Of a DNA stretch of 64,000 bases, positions 9,598 to 19,823 are shown one piece after another. Source of the stretch: Francisella halioticida (lineage in GTDB: Bacteria; Pseudomonadota; Gammaproteobacteria; Francisellales; Francisellaceae); contig NZ_CP022132.1 in assembly GCF_002211785.1 (NCBI RefSeq), positions 992,001-1,056,000 of the forward strand, in the 5' to 3' direction. Both the position numbers and the translations under genes were made by a program. Position 1 is the first letter of the stretch, and each line of letters opens with the position of its first letter. Below the pieces are notes generated by a model. That model was not told where the DNA came from. It ran no database searches and saw only the letters and a program-made list of their open reading frames with translations.

Positions 9598-10377
9598 ATG
9601 AAAGTGACAGATAATATTAAGGATTTTGAAAAAAATCAGATTAATTTAAACTATGATGTGCAATCACGACCAAATAAAGTTCATATAGGATTAGTACAAC
9701 TTAGTACAGACCATACACTTGAAACAGATTGGGCAAAGCTAATAAATAGCCAAGCGATGGTTTTTAGTACGCGTGTTTTTTATAGTAGCCACTTAACTGT
9801 CAAAGATCTGGATGATATTTCTAAAGAAATAGAGACATCTTCTAATTTGATAGCTAGCGGCTTAACTATGGATGTTATGGCTTTTGGATGTACTTCAGCT
9901 AGTATTATAATTGGAGAAAGCAAAATTGCTTATCTGCTTACAAAAAATAGAAATAATATTCCTGCAACTAATCCGTGGACTGCTGTTAAAGCAGCATTTA
10001 ACTATTTTAAAGCAAAAAAAATAGCGGTACTATCTCCTTATCCAATAGAAGTTAACTTTAATCTCTATCAACAGCTTATAGCTGCAGATTTTGAAATTGC
10101 TATTTTAGGGTCTCTTGGCATTAAAAAAGATACTGATATCACAAAAGTTTCAAAATTATCTGTAATACAATCACTCAAAAAGATACTACCACAATCAGAA
10201 GCAGATATAGTTTTTATACCATGTACAAACCTTCGTATCCTTGATTATATAAAGGAAATAGAGGGACTATTTGATATTCCTGTAATTACAAGTAATTCAG
10301 TAATGTATTGGCATTGCCTTAATCTTGTCAATGTTAAAGCAAAATGCCCTGGATATGGAAAATTATTAAATAGCTAA
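9598..10377 (+). CDS. EutA-like protein (Asp/Glu racemase, maleate isomerase superfamily)
   Basis: 259 residues. Two-domain Asp/Glu-racemase-like fold with the N-side catalytic Cys in AFGCTSAS (about residue 100) and the C-side Cys in FIPCTNLRI (about 205), as in maleate cis-trans isomerases and arylmalonate decarboxylases. EutA of ectoine utilisation operons belongs to this superfamily, and its exact reaction is unsettled as far as I know. GGAG precedes the ATG; 18 bases separate it from the M24 gene. It could racemise or isomerise an intermediate of the pathway. Function is inferred. Confidence 0.72.
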   Translation: MKVTDNIKDFEKNQINLNYDVQSRPNKVHIGLVQLSTDHTLETDWAKLINSQAMVFSTRVFYSSHLTVKDLDDISKEIETSSNLIASGLTMDVMAFGCTSASIIIGESKIAYLLTKNRNNIPATNPWTAVKAAFNYFKAKKIAVLSPYPIEVNFNLYQQLIAADFEIAILGSLGIKKDTDITKVSKLSVIQSLKKILPQSEADIVFIPCTNLRILDYIKEIEGLFDIPVITSNSVMYWHCLNLVNVKAKCPGYGKLLNS

Positions 10378-10395
10378 AAGGAGTAGTAAATTATA

Positions 10396-11316
10396 ATGCA
10401 ACATAAAAGACATATATTGTTGGGGTGGACAGCAGCCGTTTTTATAGGTTTACTTTGGGGTGCTCCTTGGATTGCAGGTATTCCTTTACTTAAATCAATG
10501 AATTCAATAGTACTTGTATGGCTAAGATATATTGTTTCTATTATAACACTCTTCACGCTTCTTAGAATAGGATATAAGAAAGTTGAAATAAGAGATTATG
10601 GTGTCAACAGGTTAATTGATAATAAAAAAGATTTCTTATGGACGGTTATATGTGGCGTGGTAGGTCAAGGAGCTTTTAGTTTTTTTTCATTTTTATCTCT
10701 TAAATGGATATCTGCAGCAGAAAATGGAATTATACAAGGTTTGATACCTATGGTTATTTTAATTATAGGGAGTGTTTTCTTTAATAGTCGTTTTAAACTC
10801 ATTCAAATTTTTGCTGTTATTGGAGCCTTTGTTGGTGTTGCTATTCTCACTCTTAATCCAAGTGATAAGATCACAGGTTCTAGTATTGGCTATTTATTTT
10901 GTTTTATAAGTGTTTTATGCTTTGCTAGTACAGCTCATGCAAGAGCAAAGCTTGCAAAAAAGTACGGCTCTGTGACAACTATGTTTCAACAAGATTTATC
11001 TGCAGCTATTTTTTTTACATTGATACTAGCATTAACTGGTCAAGACTTTAGTTCTGCTTTAACGGCATTTTACTCACCTGTTAATATTTTTTGTATTCTT
11101 GTACTAGGAGCAGGGGTCTCAGGAATAAGTTATATTATTTATATTTATGCTATGAAGAATGTAGGAGTTGAGGGCTGTAATATGGCGCTTAACCTCATGC
11201 CAGTTTCTTCATTTTTTCTTGCTATCTATTTCCTTAGAGAAGAAGTTACTATATATAAAATTGCAGCCTTAATTATAGTTTTATTAGCTTTAGTAGTTTT
11301 TGTTAAAAAATCTTAG
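10396..11316 (+). CDS. EamA/DMT-superfamily permease
   Basis: 306 residues with about ten membrane segments in two EamA repeats (roughly 10-160 and 170-305). AAGGAG lies 11 bases before the ATG. It closes the operon, 18 bases after the EutA-like gene. DMT permeases of this type carry amino acids or small metabolites, often outward. Here it may import the operon's substrate or export a by-product. Direction and substrate cannot be told from sequence. Confidence 0.82.
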   Translation: MQHKRHILLGWTAAVFIGLLWGAPWIAGIPLLKSMNSIVLVWLRYIVSIITLFTLLRIGYKKVEIRDYGVNRLIDNKKDFLWTVICGVVGQGAFSFFSFLSLKWISAAENGIIQGLIPMVILIIGSVFFNSRFKLIQIFAVIGAFVGVAILTLNPSDKITGSSIGYLFCFISVLCFASTAHARAKLAKKYGSVTTMFQQDLSAAIFFTLILALTGQDFSSALTAFYSPVNIFCILVLGAGVSGISYIIYIYAMKNVGVEGCNMALNLMPVSSFFLAIYFLREEVTIYKIAALIIVLLALVVFVKKS

Positions 11317-11412
11317 TATATCTAAATCACTATAACTTATCAGTTACTTAGGCTTTATTGTCCGGATGTAGTACCATTTTTAATTTAGAATTCATATCTT
11401 TTAACCTAGGTT

Positions 11413-11505
11413 GGATCTAATTTTTCTGCTTGTTCATGTGTTGAGGTTACTCGGTTACCAAAAAATGTTCGTGTTAAAATAAAAGCAATTGCTATAGCTA
11501 ATTAG
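11413..11505 (+). pseudogene. 3' end of a second, decayed ridA
   Basis: In frame up to the TAG at 11503-11505, 30 codons read CSCVEVTRLPKNVRVKIKAIA in the middle and IAN at the end. The intact RidA at 5245-5625 reads RSCVEIARLPKDVRVEIEAIA, then IAN. Upstream of 11413 the reading frame dissolves into stops. This is therefore the tail of a lost ridA paralogue sitting just behind the EamA gene, not a shadow of another gene. It occupies the 265-base gap 11317-11581, which otherwise shows nothing clear. Confidence 0.72.
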
Positions 11506-11581
11506 TAATTAGCTAGATTGCTTTTTATTCTTATTCTTTTCTTAAATAACAATTTAAAATCTTTGTATATTTACCATTAAT

Positions 11582-12094
11582 TTATATAAGCATATAAACT
11601 ATAACTGTGATTATCATTATTACTGAAGGATAAAATGTTAGAGTAAAACCTAAAGCTCTAGCACCAGCTCCTTTATGATAAGTCAAGAAAAACAAGCTCC
11701 TTCCTATTGCAAAAGTGATTGCTGCAAGGACTATAGTTGACAAACTAGTCAGTGGCATAATTGCTACCCATGATGTATATGCTATAAAAGCTATACAAAG
11801 TTGCTCTAGAGTATTTTGTATCAAAGCCTGTAGAATCTTAGCTTTCTCAGAGCCGTTTGTTAAACCACTACCATTTATATCTTGGTCACTAAAAAACCGA
11901 TATTTAGCAAGCCTAGCTACAGCAATTACTAAAAATACTCCTGGGATAATCAAAACTTTAAATGCAATTGAAATTTTATCGGCTGTATTTTTAAGATGAA
12001 AAAAATCACAAATTGAACCAACAAATATAATAAAAATAGAGAGTATTACTCCTATTATTAAACTATAAAAAACTTTTTTTTGTTCTTTTGACAT
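11582..12094 (-). CDS. MAPEG-family membrane protein
   Basis: About 170 residues from the ATG at 12094 (MSKEQKKVFYSL). A longer frame to a TTG at 12154 exists, but lacks a ribosome site. Four hydrophobic segments and the MAPEG pattern NTLEQLCIAF and GRSLFFLTYHKGAGARALG are visible. MAPEG proteins include microsomal glutathione transferases and leukotriene synthases; bacterial members have no agreed role. It is a lone gene between the ridA remnant and tRNA-Lys. Confidence 0.8.
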   Translation of the reverse strand: MSKEQKKVFYSLIIGVILSIFIIFVGSICDFFHLKNTADKISIAFKVLIIPGVFLVIAVARLAKYRFFSDQDINGSGLTNGSEKAKILQALIQNTLEQLCIAFIAYTSWVAIMPLTSLSTIVLAAITFAIGRSLFFLTYHKGAGARALGFTLTFYPSVIMIITVIVYMLI

Positions 12095-12235
12095 TTTATA
12101 TAAATATATAAGCGCTAATACTTCAATTATGATTTTATTTATTAAAATTTGCAAAGATTATTTATAAGTGAAAATGATAAGCTCTAATCAACTATTTTTC
12201 TACAAAATTTAGGATTGAAAAAGAGTGGAATTAAA

Positions 12236-12311
12236 TGGTGGGTTGTACAGGATTCGAACCTGTGACCAATTGGTTAAAAGCCAACTGCTCTACCGACTGA
12301 GCTAACAACCC
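12236..12311 (-). tRNA. tRNA-Lys (anticodon UUU)
   Basis: Read on the minus strand, the gene runs from GGGTTGTTAGCTCAG to CAACCCACCA, 76 bases including an encoded CCA. The 7-base acceptor stem GGGTTGT/ACAACCC pairs perfectly. The anticodon loop reads CTTTTAA with TTT as anticodon, and the T loop is GGTTCGAATCC. A consensus promoter lies just upstream at 12326-12353. Confidence 0.97.
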
Positions 12312-12325
12312 GATGAATGTTGATT

Positions 12326-12353
12326 ATTATACTTATCCTATTTTTTGTGTCAA
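12326..12353 (-). promoter_or_regulatory. Consensus sigma-70 promoter of tRNA-Lys
   Basis: On the minus strand TTGACA (12353-12348) and TATAAT (12331-12326), both perfect, are spaced by 16 bases. Transcription would begin about 7-10 bases before the tRNA 5' end at 12311. It overlaps the last codons and stop of the ydiJ-like gene upstream on the same strand. Confidence 0.8.
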
Positions 12354-15300
12354 TACTTTTTGCTGTTTTTTTCGATTTAATTCTAAAATTTCTATAGGAT
12401 GTTTAATTGTGTGTCCTTCGATACGTTTAACTTGGCATCTACAAGAAAATCCTGTTGCTATAGAGTTTCTAATTCCGACCTGTTTTATTTTATCTTTCCA
12501 GCTTAAATTATAGATATGTTTTGAGTCATCTATATGCTTAGTTTCATGGCCAAAGCTTCCAGACATGCCACAGCAGCCAACCTTAGCAATTTTTGTTTTT
12601 ATGCCAAAGTGAGTGAATATTTCTTGCCAATGAGTTGCTGTATCCGCAGATAGGGACTTTTCTGTACAATGATTAAATAAATTAAATTCATTATCTATCA
12701 TATTATTCATTTTCGGGAGGTAATCTAGTTTTGTAACTAGCCATTCTTGAAACATTCTTATTTTAAATCTTATTTGATCACCACAAACTTTACGATATTC
12801 ATCACGATATACCAGAGTCATAGCTGGGTCAATACCAATCATATCGACTTTAGTTTTAGCTATTTCATTATAAAGTTTAGTTGCTTTTAAAGCTTGTTTC
12901 TTAAAGTATTTTAAGAAACCTTTAACATGGGATGGTTTACCATTTACTTTGAATGGGGCAAAATAAACTTTAAATCCTAAAGTTGTTAAAAAATCATATA
13001 AAGTTAGTACTATATGGGTGTCATATAATGATGTGAAAATGTCTTGGACAATACAGACAGTTTTCTTTCTTTGTTCAATTGTTAAGCTTTCTAACTTTTT
13101 GATATTAAACTCAGGAGCATTTCTTTGTTTTAGTTCGGACCTTAAATTTAAAGAGCTTATTAAAGGGGTATCAGCAAATCCAATAGTATTTGCTAAGCCA
13201 GACCTAACAAATTGTGTGTTAAAGATATCATTGAAGATTTTCGGCATATATAAGTTTATCTTCAAAACTGATTCACTATGTTTGATAAAGTAGTCTAGAG
13301 AAGGTCTTTTATATTTTGAGTGATAATTTGCTAGAAACTGTGATTTCATAGTAGGAATATCAACTTTTATAGGGCATGCTGTAATGCAAGCTTTGCAACC
13401 TAAGCATTTATCTAAAGAGTCATAAACCTGGTGTGAGAAATCATTAATAGAATCTTCAGCTTTTGTATAACCAAAGCTTTCATCTTTATCAACAGTAGAG
13501 TAGCCTTTTGCAGCTAACTGATTTAGCCATTCACGTAAAACAGCAGCTCTTCCTTTAGGTGAATATAGCCAGTTTCTGCTTGCTTTAGCAGAAGGACAGA
13601 TAACAGCATCTAGATTGTAATTTAAGCATTGAGAGTTACCATTACAATTGTACGCACCAGAAAACTGTTGACGCATTTCTTTTGGAACCTGTTCATCTGA
13701 ATATCCTCTAAAGGGACCATCAACTTTTACCAGTTGATCTTTACTACCATTAGGTACAGTTATCTTTCCTGGGTTAAGTTGATTATAAGGATCAAAAGCT
13801 TTCTTAATATGACCTAAAGATTCATAAAGCTCTTCACCAAAATAATCTTTTAGATGCTCACTTCTATGACCATGACCATGCTCAGCACATAAAATGCCGC
13901 CATATTTTTTTACAAGATCACTAACTTTTTTTGTAATTTTTGCAACTTTTTTATAGTCTTCAGGAGAGCTCATATCTAAAGCAGGACGTACATGAAGACA
14001 ACCGACATCAACATGACCAAACATACCATATTTTACACCATAAGAATCTAGTAGCTTTGTTAGTTCTGTTATATAGTCTGCTAGTTTTTCAGGGGCTACA
14101 GCAGTATCTTCTATAAATGGGATTGGTTTACGATCACCTTTCATTGCACCAAGCAGTCCTACACCTTTTTTACGTAGCTCCCATAGACTATCCATCTCAG
14201 TTGGACTTTCCGTTAGATGAAAGGTAGTCTGTGTGTCTAATAAAGTTCTTTCTAGCTTTGCAGTTTTAGCATCTAACTCATGTTGAGAATCAGCAATAAA
14301 CTCTACAAGATTTACGGCTGCTAGGTTCATAGAGGTATTTTTTTCAAGCATGTGTTTTATCTTGTGGTAGACTTCATCATTTTTTGCTATTTCGATGATC
14401 TTATTATCAATAGTCTCTATGGCAGATGGGTCTGATGGTAGCAAATCTCTGGCAGCTTTTAGAGCTTTATTAAAACTATCATATGAGATGCTAAATAAAG
14501 CTTTGTATTTTGGTTTTTTAGTAAGTTTAAGCGTCATTTCTGTAACAAATGCAAGAGTTCCTTCTGATCCAGAAACTAAAGAGCTAAGGTTAATAGCATT
14601 AGCGTTTTTATCATAAGTTTTTGCTAAATTATAGCCAGTTAGGAATCTACTTAGCTTAGGTAATTTTTCTTCAATTAGGTTATATTTATCTACGATTTGC
14701 TCAACGATAGTTGTATAGATGTTTTTTTCAATTTCATTTAAGTTATTTTTTTGTATATCTTTTAAATTGATTTTTTTTGTGATGAGTTTCTGTCCATTGA
14801 CAAGTGTACATTCTAGTTCTAGAATGTGTTGACTAGTTCGACCATATATTCTTGAGCCTTTACCGCAAGCATCAGTATTTACCATACCTCCCAATGTTGC
14901 TCTATTACTAGGTGATAGATTAGGAGCAAAAAAATATTCACTATCTACCAAAGCATTATTTAGTTGATCCAAAACAACCCCAGGTTCTACTTTAACAAAC
15001 TTTTTCTCAATATCTATCTCTAAAATATTATTCATGTAGCGACTTGAATCTATTATAACTCCAGCACATAAAGAGTGTCCTGATGTGCCTGTGCCTCCTC
15101 CACGAGGTGAGAATTTTATTTCTTGATATTCTTTTTTACTTGCCAGAGCAAAAACTCTATTAACATCATTCTTATTTTTTGGGAAAACTACTAATTCAGG
15201 AACAACAAAATATATGCTATTGTCCATAGAGGATGATACTCTTGACGCATAGTCAGAATGAATGTCTCCTTCAAACTTTATTCTTGCTAATTCTTTAGAA

Positions 15301-15377
15301 AAAGTATCTATTAAAACATTTAGAGTATTTCCCTGATTGAGCGTTGGTAATTTATTTTCTTTTATAGGTTCTTTCAT
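12333..15377 (-). CDS. ydiJ: FAD/4Fe-4S D-2-hydroxyglutarate dehydrogenase, YdiJ type
   Basis: 1014 residues, matching E. coli YdiJ (about 1018). The N-terminal half is a FAD-binding PCMH domain (PRGGGTGTSGHS) followed by the FAD-oxidase C-terminal domain (FGHVDVGCLHVRPA, CAEHGHGHR). The second half has a ferredoxin-type cluster site CLGCKACITACP and GlcF-like cysteine motifs (VGCCGMSGSFGHE). The enzyme oxidises D-2-hydroxyglutarate, or a related D-2-hydroxy acid, into the quinone pool. The family also includes D-lactate dehydrogenases, so the substrate is not certain. A broken MHS-type carrier starts divergently at 15561. Confidence 0.88.
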   Translation of the reverse strand: MKEPIKENKLPTLNQGNTLNVLIDTFSKELARIKFEGDIHSDYASRVSSSMDNSIYFVVPELVVFPKNKNDVNRVFALASKKEYQEIKFSPRGGGTGTSGHSLCAGVIIDSSRYMNNILEIDIEKKFVKVEPGVVLDQLNNALVDSEYFFAPNLSPSNRATLGGMVNTDACGKGSRIYGRTSQHILELECTLVNGQKLITKKINLKDIQKNNLNEIEKNIYTTIVEQIVDKYNLIEEKLPKLSRFLTGYNLAKTYDKNANAINLSSLVSGSEGTLAFVTEMTLKLTKKPKYKALFSISYDSFNKALKAARDLLPSDPSAIETIDNKIIEIAKNDEVYHKIKHMLEKNTSMNLAAVNLVEFIADSQHELDAKTAKLERTLLDTQTTFHLTESPTEMDSLWELRKKGVGLLGAMKGDRKPIPFIEDTAVAPEKLADYITELTKLLDSYGVKYGMFGHVDVGCLHVRPALDMSSPEDYKKVAKITKKVSDLVKKYGGILCAEHGHGHRSEHLKDYFGEELYESLGHIKKAFDPYNQLNPGKITVPNGSKDQLVKVDGPFRGYSDEQVPKEMRQQFSGAYNCNGNSQCLNYNLDAVICPSAKASRNWLYSPKGRAAVLREWLNQLAAKGYSTVDKDESFGYTKAEDSINDFSHQVYDSLDKCLGCKACITACPIKVDIPTMKSQFLANYHSKYKRPSLDYFIKHSESVLKINLYMPKIFNDIFNTQFVRSGLANTIGFADTPLISSLNLRSELKQRNAPEFNIKKLESLTIEQRKKTVCIVQDIFTSLYDTHIVLTLYDFLTTLGFKVYFAPFKVNGKPSHVKGFLKYFKKQALKATKLYNEIAKTKVDMIGIDPAMTLVYRDEYRKVCGDQIRFKIRMFQEWLVTKLDYLPKMNNMIDNEFNLFNHCTEKSLSADTATHWQEIFTHFGIKTKIAKVGCCGMSGSFGHETKHIDDSKHIYNLSWKDKIKQVGIRNSIATGFSCRCQVKRIEGHTIKHPIEILELNRKKQQKVLTQKIG

Positions 15378-15560
15378 AGAAATTGATATAAGTAATAATA
15401 AAGCTGCTAAATATTATATAAGAAAACTTTGATCACATAAATGATAAACTTAAAGTAGAAGATTTTTAAAAATCAGTAGTTTGAATTTACAGCACTTATT
15501 AGTTATCATAAAACGATAATTTTTTAAAATAATATGAATTAGGAGTATAAAACTTTTATT

Positions 15561-16826
15561 ATGATTGAGCGAATTATTCGTACATTAAAAAACTCTTTTG
15601 GTAATATCATTGAATGGTATGATTTCTCTTTATACGGGTATTTTTCAACAATCATTGCAGCTCAATTTTTTCCAAAAACAGATGCTTAGATTGCTTTAAT
15701 TGCAACTTTTGGTGCATTTGCTGCAGGATTTGTCGCAAGACCTATTGGCTCAATATTTTTTGGTAGAATAGGGGATAAATTAGGTCGCCACTACGCGATG
15801 AATATTGCAATTATTTTTATGGCAATACCAACAATTATGATGGCTTTTTTACCAGGCTACAATAGCATAGGGATTGGGCACCAGTATTATTAGTTCTAGT
15901 GAGAGTATTGCAAGGATTATCTGCTGGAGGTCAGTTTGGGAATTTAATGGTTCTAACAGCAGAGCAAGAAAAACAATCATATAGAGGGTTCAATTTAGCT
16001 GTAGCATATGCAACATCAGTCGTAGGATTTTTATTGGCATCTGGTATTAGCTATTTAACATTAAACTTTTTGCCAGGGGCTTGGCAATATTATGCTTGGC
16101 GTGTTCCTTTTGCTTTGGGATTTTTCTTGCTATTGATTCATTTTTTTATAAAAGAGAATGAGAAAGTGAAAAATACTGAAAATAATTTTAAAGTTGAACC
16201 TATTCGTCAGTTACTTACACATTATCCATGGCGTTTAACATTAATTATTTGTCTATCAACTACGGCAATGGTGCTTTACTACTTAGACATAACATATATG
16301 GTAACTTATATGGAGACTGAGCTTAACCTTAGTCTCTCTACAGCATTAGCGATAAATACTATTAGTATAGTTATTATGTGTGTTGTTATGCCTTTGGCTG
16401 GATACTTGTCTGATATTATAGGGCGTAAGAAAACGCATATTGCTAGTTATATAATATTATTGGTACTATGTGTGCCCATGGTTATGTTTATGCAATTTAA
16501 GAGTGTTGCATTGGTTACCGCCATGATTATAGCTATGGCCGCTCTGACTTCTATAATCCAAGGAGTATCAAACACCGTATTATACAGAAATCTTTCCGCC
16601 AAGAGTCCGTGCGACAGGATGCTCTATAGGCTTTGGTTTTGGAGCATCTTTATCAGGCTTTGCGCCAATGATAGCTACTATTGTTATGGGATGGTTATCT
16701 CCAACAGTGGGCTTGTGTTTGCTTCTTCTAGTAGTTGCTGTGATAGGGTTGGTTATAGCTATTATAATACCCAATCAGCAAGTAGAAATTCGAAGATTAA
16801 ATAGTATTGAAGAAGTCTTAGCATAA
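15561..16826 (+). pseudogene. MHS-family (ProP-like) MFS transporter, broken
   Basis: A carrier of about 420 codons is readable only by joining three frames. Frame one starts at ATG 15561 (NSFGNIIEWYDFSLYGYF, the MHS signature), contains TAG at 15687-15689 and runs to about 15880. Frame two covers about 15880-16600 (VLQGLSAGGQFG). The last part returns to the first frame and ends at 16824-16826 (GFGFGASLSGFAPMIATIV). One stop and two frameshifts make it non-functional. MHS carriers import betaine, proline, citrate or other carboxylates. It sits divergent to ydiJ, suggesting it once fed that enzyme, which is inference. Confidence 0.85.
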
Positions 16827-16906
16827 ACATATAGAACCTTATTTTTTTCTAATTTTTTTATAGGTATGTCCTTGAAAAAAAAATATCATAAACTTTCATA
16901 TCAAAG

Positions 16907-16935
16907 CAGACAAACTTTAAATATAAAGTTATAAT
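16907..16935 (+). promoter_or_regulatory. Probable sigma-70 promoter for gpmI-serS
   Basis: A perfect TATAAT at 16930-16935 is preceded, 17 bases away, by CAGACA (16907-16912), matching the -35 consensus at the last four positions. The gpmI ATG lies about 50 bases downstream. Confidence 0.5.
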
Positions 16936-16987
16936 TAGCTCTGTATATAAAAATGATTTCAAAAGTTAAAACTTTTTGAGGATAATT

Positions 16988-18526
16988 ATGAAACAAACCA
17001 CTCTACTCGTAATTCTTGATGGCTGGGGCTATAGCGAGAGCGATTATTTCAATGCTATTAGAAATGCAAATACTCCAACTTGGGATAATATATGGCAAGA
17101 ATTCCCCAAAACACTTATTGATGCCTCTAGTTTATCAGTAGGTCTTCCTAGAGGGCAAATGGGGAACTCTGAGGTTGGGCATGTAAATATAGGTTCTGGT
17201 AGAGTTGTTTATCAAGAGCTTACAAAAATTGATAAAGCTATAGAAGATAAAACTTTTGGTGAAAATCAGGTAATTTGTCAGGCAATTGATAATGTTAAAC
17301 AAAATGACTCAAGTTTGCATTTGATAGGGTTACTTTCTCCAGGAGGAGTTCATTCTCATGAAGAGCATATATTTGAGATAATAAAAATTGCCAAGCAAAA
17401 AGGTGTGAAGAGGGTATATTTACATGCATTTTTAGATGGTAGAGATACACCTCCTAGATCTGCAGAAGACTCAATTAAAAAAGCCGATAAACTATTGCAA
17501 GATTTAAATTTAGGATATATCGCTAGTGTTTCTGGACGATACTACGCTATGGATCGAGATAATCGTTGGGATAGAGTAGAAAAAGCATATAATGCTATAG
17601 CAAATGCAAAAGCTGAATTTATATATAACAATGCTTTAGAAGCATTAGAGCAATCGTATGCTCGTGAGCAATCTGATGAATTTGTAATACCTACTTGTAT
17701 CAAAAAAGACGATAAATTAGTGAAAGTTCAGGATAATGATAGTGTTATCTTTATGAATTTTAGAGCTGATAGAGCTAGAGAAATCAGTCATGCTTTTGTA
17801 GATAAGACTTTTGATGATTTTCCAAGATCAAAATATTTAAATATTAATTTTACAACACTTACAGAATATGATTCTAAACTTGAGTGTGCTGTAGCATTTC
17901 TTCCAGATCAACCAGTTAATACTCTTGGTGAAGTGTTGATGAAAAATCACAAAACGCAGCTAAGAATAGCAGAAACAGAAAAATATCCTCATGTAACTTT
18001 CTTTTTTAACGGTGGTAAAGAAGATCAGTTTGAAGGTGAAGATAGAATTCTGATTCCATCTCCAAAAGTAGCTACATATGATTTACAACCAGAAATGTCG
18101 GCACCAGAAATTACAGATAATTTGGTTGAAGCTGTAAAAAATAGTAAATATGATTGTATAATATGTAATTATGCTAACTCTGATATGGTTGGGCATACTG
18201 GAAATTATGAAGCCGCTATGCGTGCAATAGAGTATCTTGATCAGTGCTTAGCCAAGTTAAAAGATATAGTACTTGAGCATAATGGTAATATGTTTATCAC
18301 AGCTGATCATGGTAACGCAGATATGATGCTAAATCCAGAAACTCAAAAGCCTTATACTGCTCATACAACAAACCTTGTACCTTTTGTATATGTAGGTCAT
18401 AAGGAAGCAGAAGTAGCTATAAAAGATGGCAAACTTTCTGATATTGCACCAACGATACTCAATGTAATGGACATACCTCAACCTAAAGAAATGACAGGTA
18501 AAACTATTTTTAAATTTGAAAAATAA
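16988..18526 (+). CDS. gpmI: 2,3-Bisphosphoglycerate-independent phosphoglycerate mutase
   Basis: 512 residues from the ATG at 16988. The frame extends to a TTG at 16976, but that TTG overlaps the GAGG ribosome site (16978-16981) serving the ATG, so the ATG is preferred. The alkaline-phosphatase-fold metal sites are present: ILDGWG, the phosphoserine loop [26 protein letters not shown] and [10 protein letters not shown]. It interconverts 3- and 2-phosphoglycerate in glycolysis. serS follows after 14 bases, suggesting an operon. The other lower-glycolytic genes are in a separate operon at 42.7-49.5 kb. Confidence 0.95.
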   Translation: MKQTTLLVILDGWGYSESDYFNAIRNANTPTWDNIWQEFPKTLIDASSLSVGLPRGQMGNSEVGHVNIGSGRVVYQELTKIDKAIEDKTFGENQVICQAIDNVKQNDSSLHLIGLLSPGGVHSHEEHIFEIIKIAKQKGVKRVYLHAFLDGRDTPPRSAEDSIKKADKLLQDLNLGYIASVSGRYYAMDRDNRWDRVEKAYNAIANAKAEFIYNNALEALEQSYAREQSDEFVIPTCIKKDDKLVKVQDNDSVIFMNFRADRAREISHAFVDKTFDDFPRSKYLNINFTTLTEYDSKLECAVAFLPDQPVNTLGEVLMKNHKTQLRIAETEKYPHVTFFFNGGKEDQFEGEDRILIPSPKVATYDLQPEMSAPEITDNLVEAVKNSKYDCIICNYANSDMVGHTGNYEAAMRAIEYLDQCLAKLKDIVLEHNGNMFITADHGNADMMLNPETQKPYTAHTTNLVPFVYVGHKEAEVAIKDGKLSDIAPTILNVMDIPQPKEMTGKTIFKFEK

Positions 18527-18540
18527 GGATTTTATGCAAA

Positions 18541-19821
18541 ATGCTTGATGCAAAACATATTAAAGATAATTTACAAGAGGTAGCTGAGAAACTCGCAACA
18601 AGAGGTTATAGACTTGATGTTTCAGAGTTTGAGGCAAAAGAAGCGAAAAGAAAGCGGTTACAAGAAAGAACCCAAGAACTTCAAGCCGATAGAAATACTA
18701 TCTCAAAGGAGATTGGTAAGAGAAAAGCAAAAGGTGAAGATGCTAGTGATGTTTTTACCAAAGTTAATGAGATAAATGAAGAACTCAAAATAGTTGAAAA
18801 AGATTTAAAAATACTGCTTGAGGATATTAATCAAGTTTTATTAAGTATGTCAAACATTCCGGCTGACGATGTACCTGTAGGTAAGAATGAGGATGAGAAT
18901 GTAGAGGTAAGAAGATGGGGAACTCCACGTGAATTTCATCCTGAAGCTAAGGCAAAAGATCATGCTGATATTGGTGAAATGCTTAAAATGATAGATTTTA
19001 AGGCGGGGGCAAAGATTACAGGTAGTCGTTTTGTCGTCTTAAAAAGCAAGATAGCTAAGTTACATCGTGCTTTAGCTCAATTCATGCTTGATATGCATAC
19101 TGAGAAACATGGCTATGAAGAAGTTTATGTACCATATATGGTGAATAATGAAAGTTTGTATGGTACAGGCCAGTTACCAAAATTCTCCGAGGATCTTTTT
19201 AAATTAGAAGGAGATTTTGAATATAGCTTGATACCTACAGCTGAAGTTCCTGTTACAAACTTAGTTAGAGATGAAGTATTAGATACTGAATCTTTGCCAA
19301 AATATTATACAGCTCATACTCCTTGTTTTAGAAGTGAAGCAGGATCTTATGGTAGAGATACTAAAGGAATGATTCGACAACATCAGTTTGAGAAAGTTGA
19401 GCTAGTTCATATAACAATTCCAGAAAAAGGTGAAGAATCCTTAGAACTGTTAACTTCTCATGCTGAAAAAGTTCTACAAAAGCTAGATCTACCTTATAGA
19501 GTAATGAAGTTGTGTACTGGTGATATGGGCTTTAGTGCTAAGAAAACTTACGATTTAGAAGTTTGGTTACCATCTCAAAATACTTATAGAGAAATATCTT
19601 CTTGTAGTTGGTGTGGTGATTTTCAAGCTCGTAGAATGAAAGCTAGATACAAAGATTCATCAATGAAAAAACCCAAATTAGTTCATACTTTAAATGGCTC
19701 TGGTTTAGCTGTTGGTAGGACCTTATTAGCTGTTATTGAAAATTATCAGCAAGAGGATGGTTCTATTATGGTTCCTGAGGCGCTTGTAAATTATATGGGT
19801 GGAATTTCAGTTATTAAATAA
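18541..19821 (+). CDS. serS: Seryl-tRNA synthetase
   Basis: 426 residues. The N-terminal long coiled-coil arm (about 30-105) binds tRNA. The class II core shows motif 2 [17 protein letters not shown] and motif 3 [24 protein letters not shown] precedes the start. An ATG six bases earlier hits a stop after four codons, so 18541 is the start. It charges tRNA-Ser with serine in the cytosol. It is second in the gpmI transcript. Confidence 0.97.
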   Translation: MLDAKHIKDNLQEVAEKLATRGYRLDVSEFEAKEAKRKRLQERTQELQADRNTISKEIGKRKAKGEDASDVFTKVNEINEELKIVEKDLKILLEDINQVLLSMSNIPADDVPVGKNEDENVEVRRWGTPREFHPEAKAKDHADIGEMLKMIDFKAGAKITGSRFVVLKSKIAKLHRALAQFMLDMHTEKHGYEEVYVPYMVNNESLYGTGQLPKFSEDLFKLEGDFEYSLIPTAEVPVTNLVRDEVLDTESLPKYYTAHTPCFRSEAGSYGRDTKGMIRQHQFEKVELVHITIPEKGEESLELLTSHAEKVLQKLDLPYRVMKLCTGDMGFSAKKTYDLEVWLPSQNTYREISSCSWCGDFQARRMKARYKDSSMKKPKLVHTLNGSGLAVGRTLLAVIENYQQEDGSIMVPEALVNYMGGISVIK

Positions 19822-19823
19822 AA

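Noticed and set aside
15899-16804. 301-residue transporter as a functional gene
   Set aside because: It lacks the conserved MHS N-terminus, which is present upstream in another frame, and its last 70 residues are out of frame.
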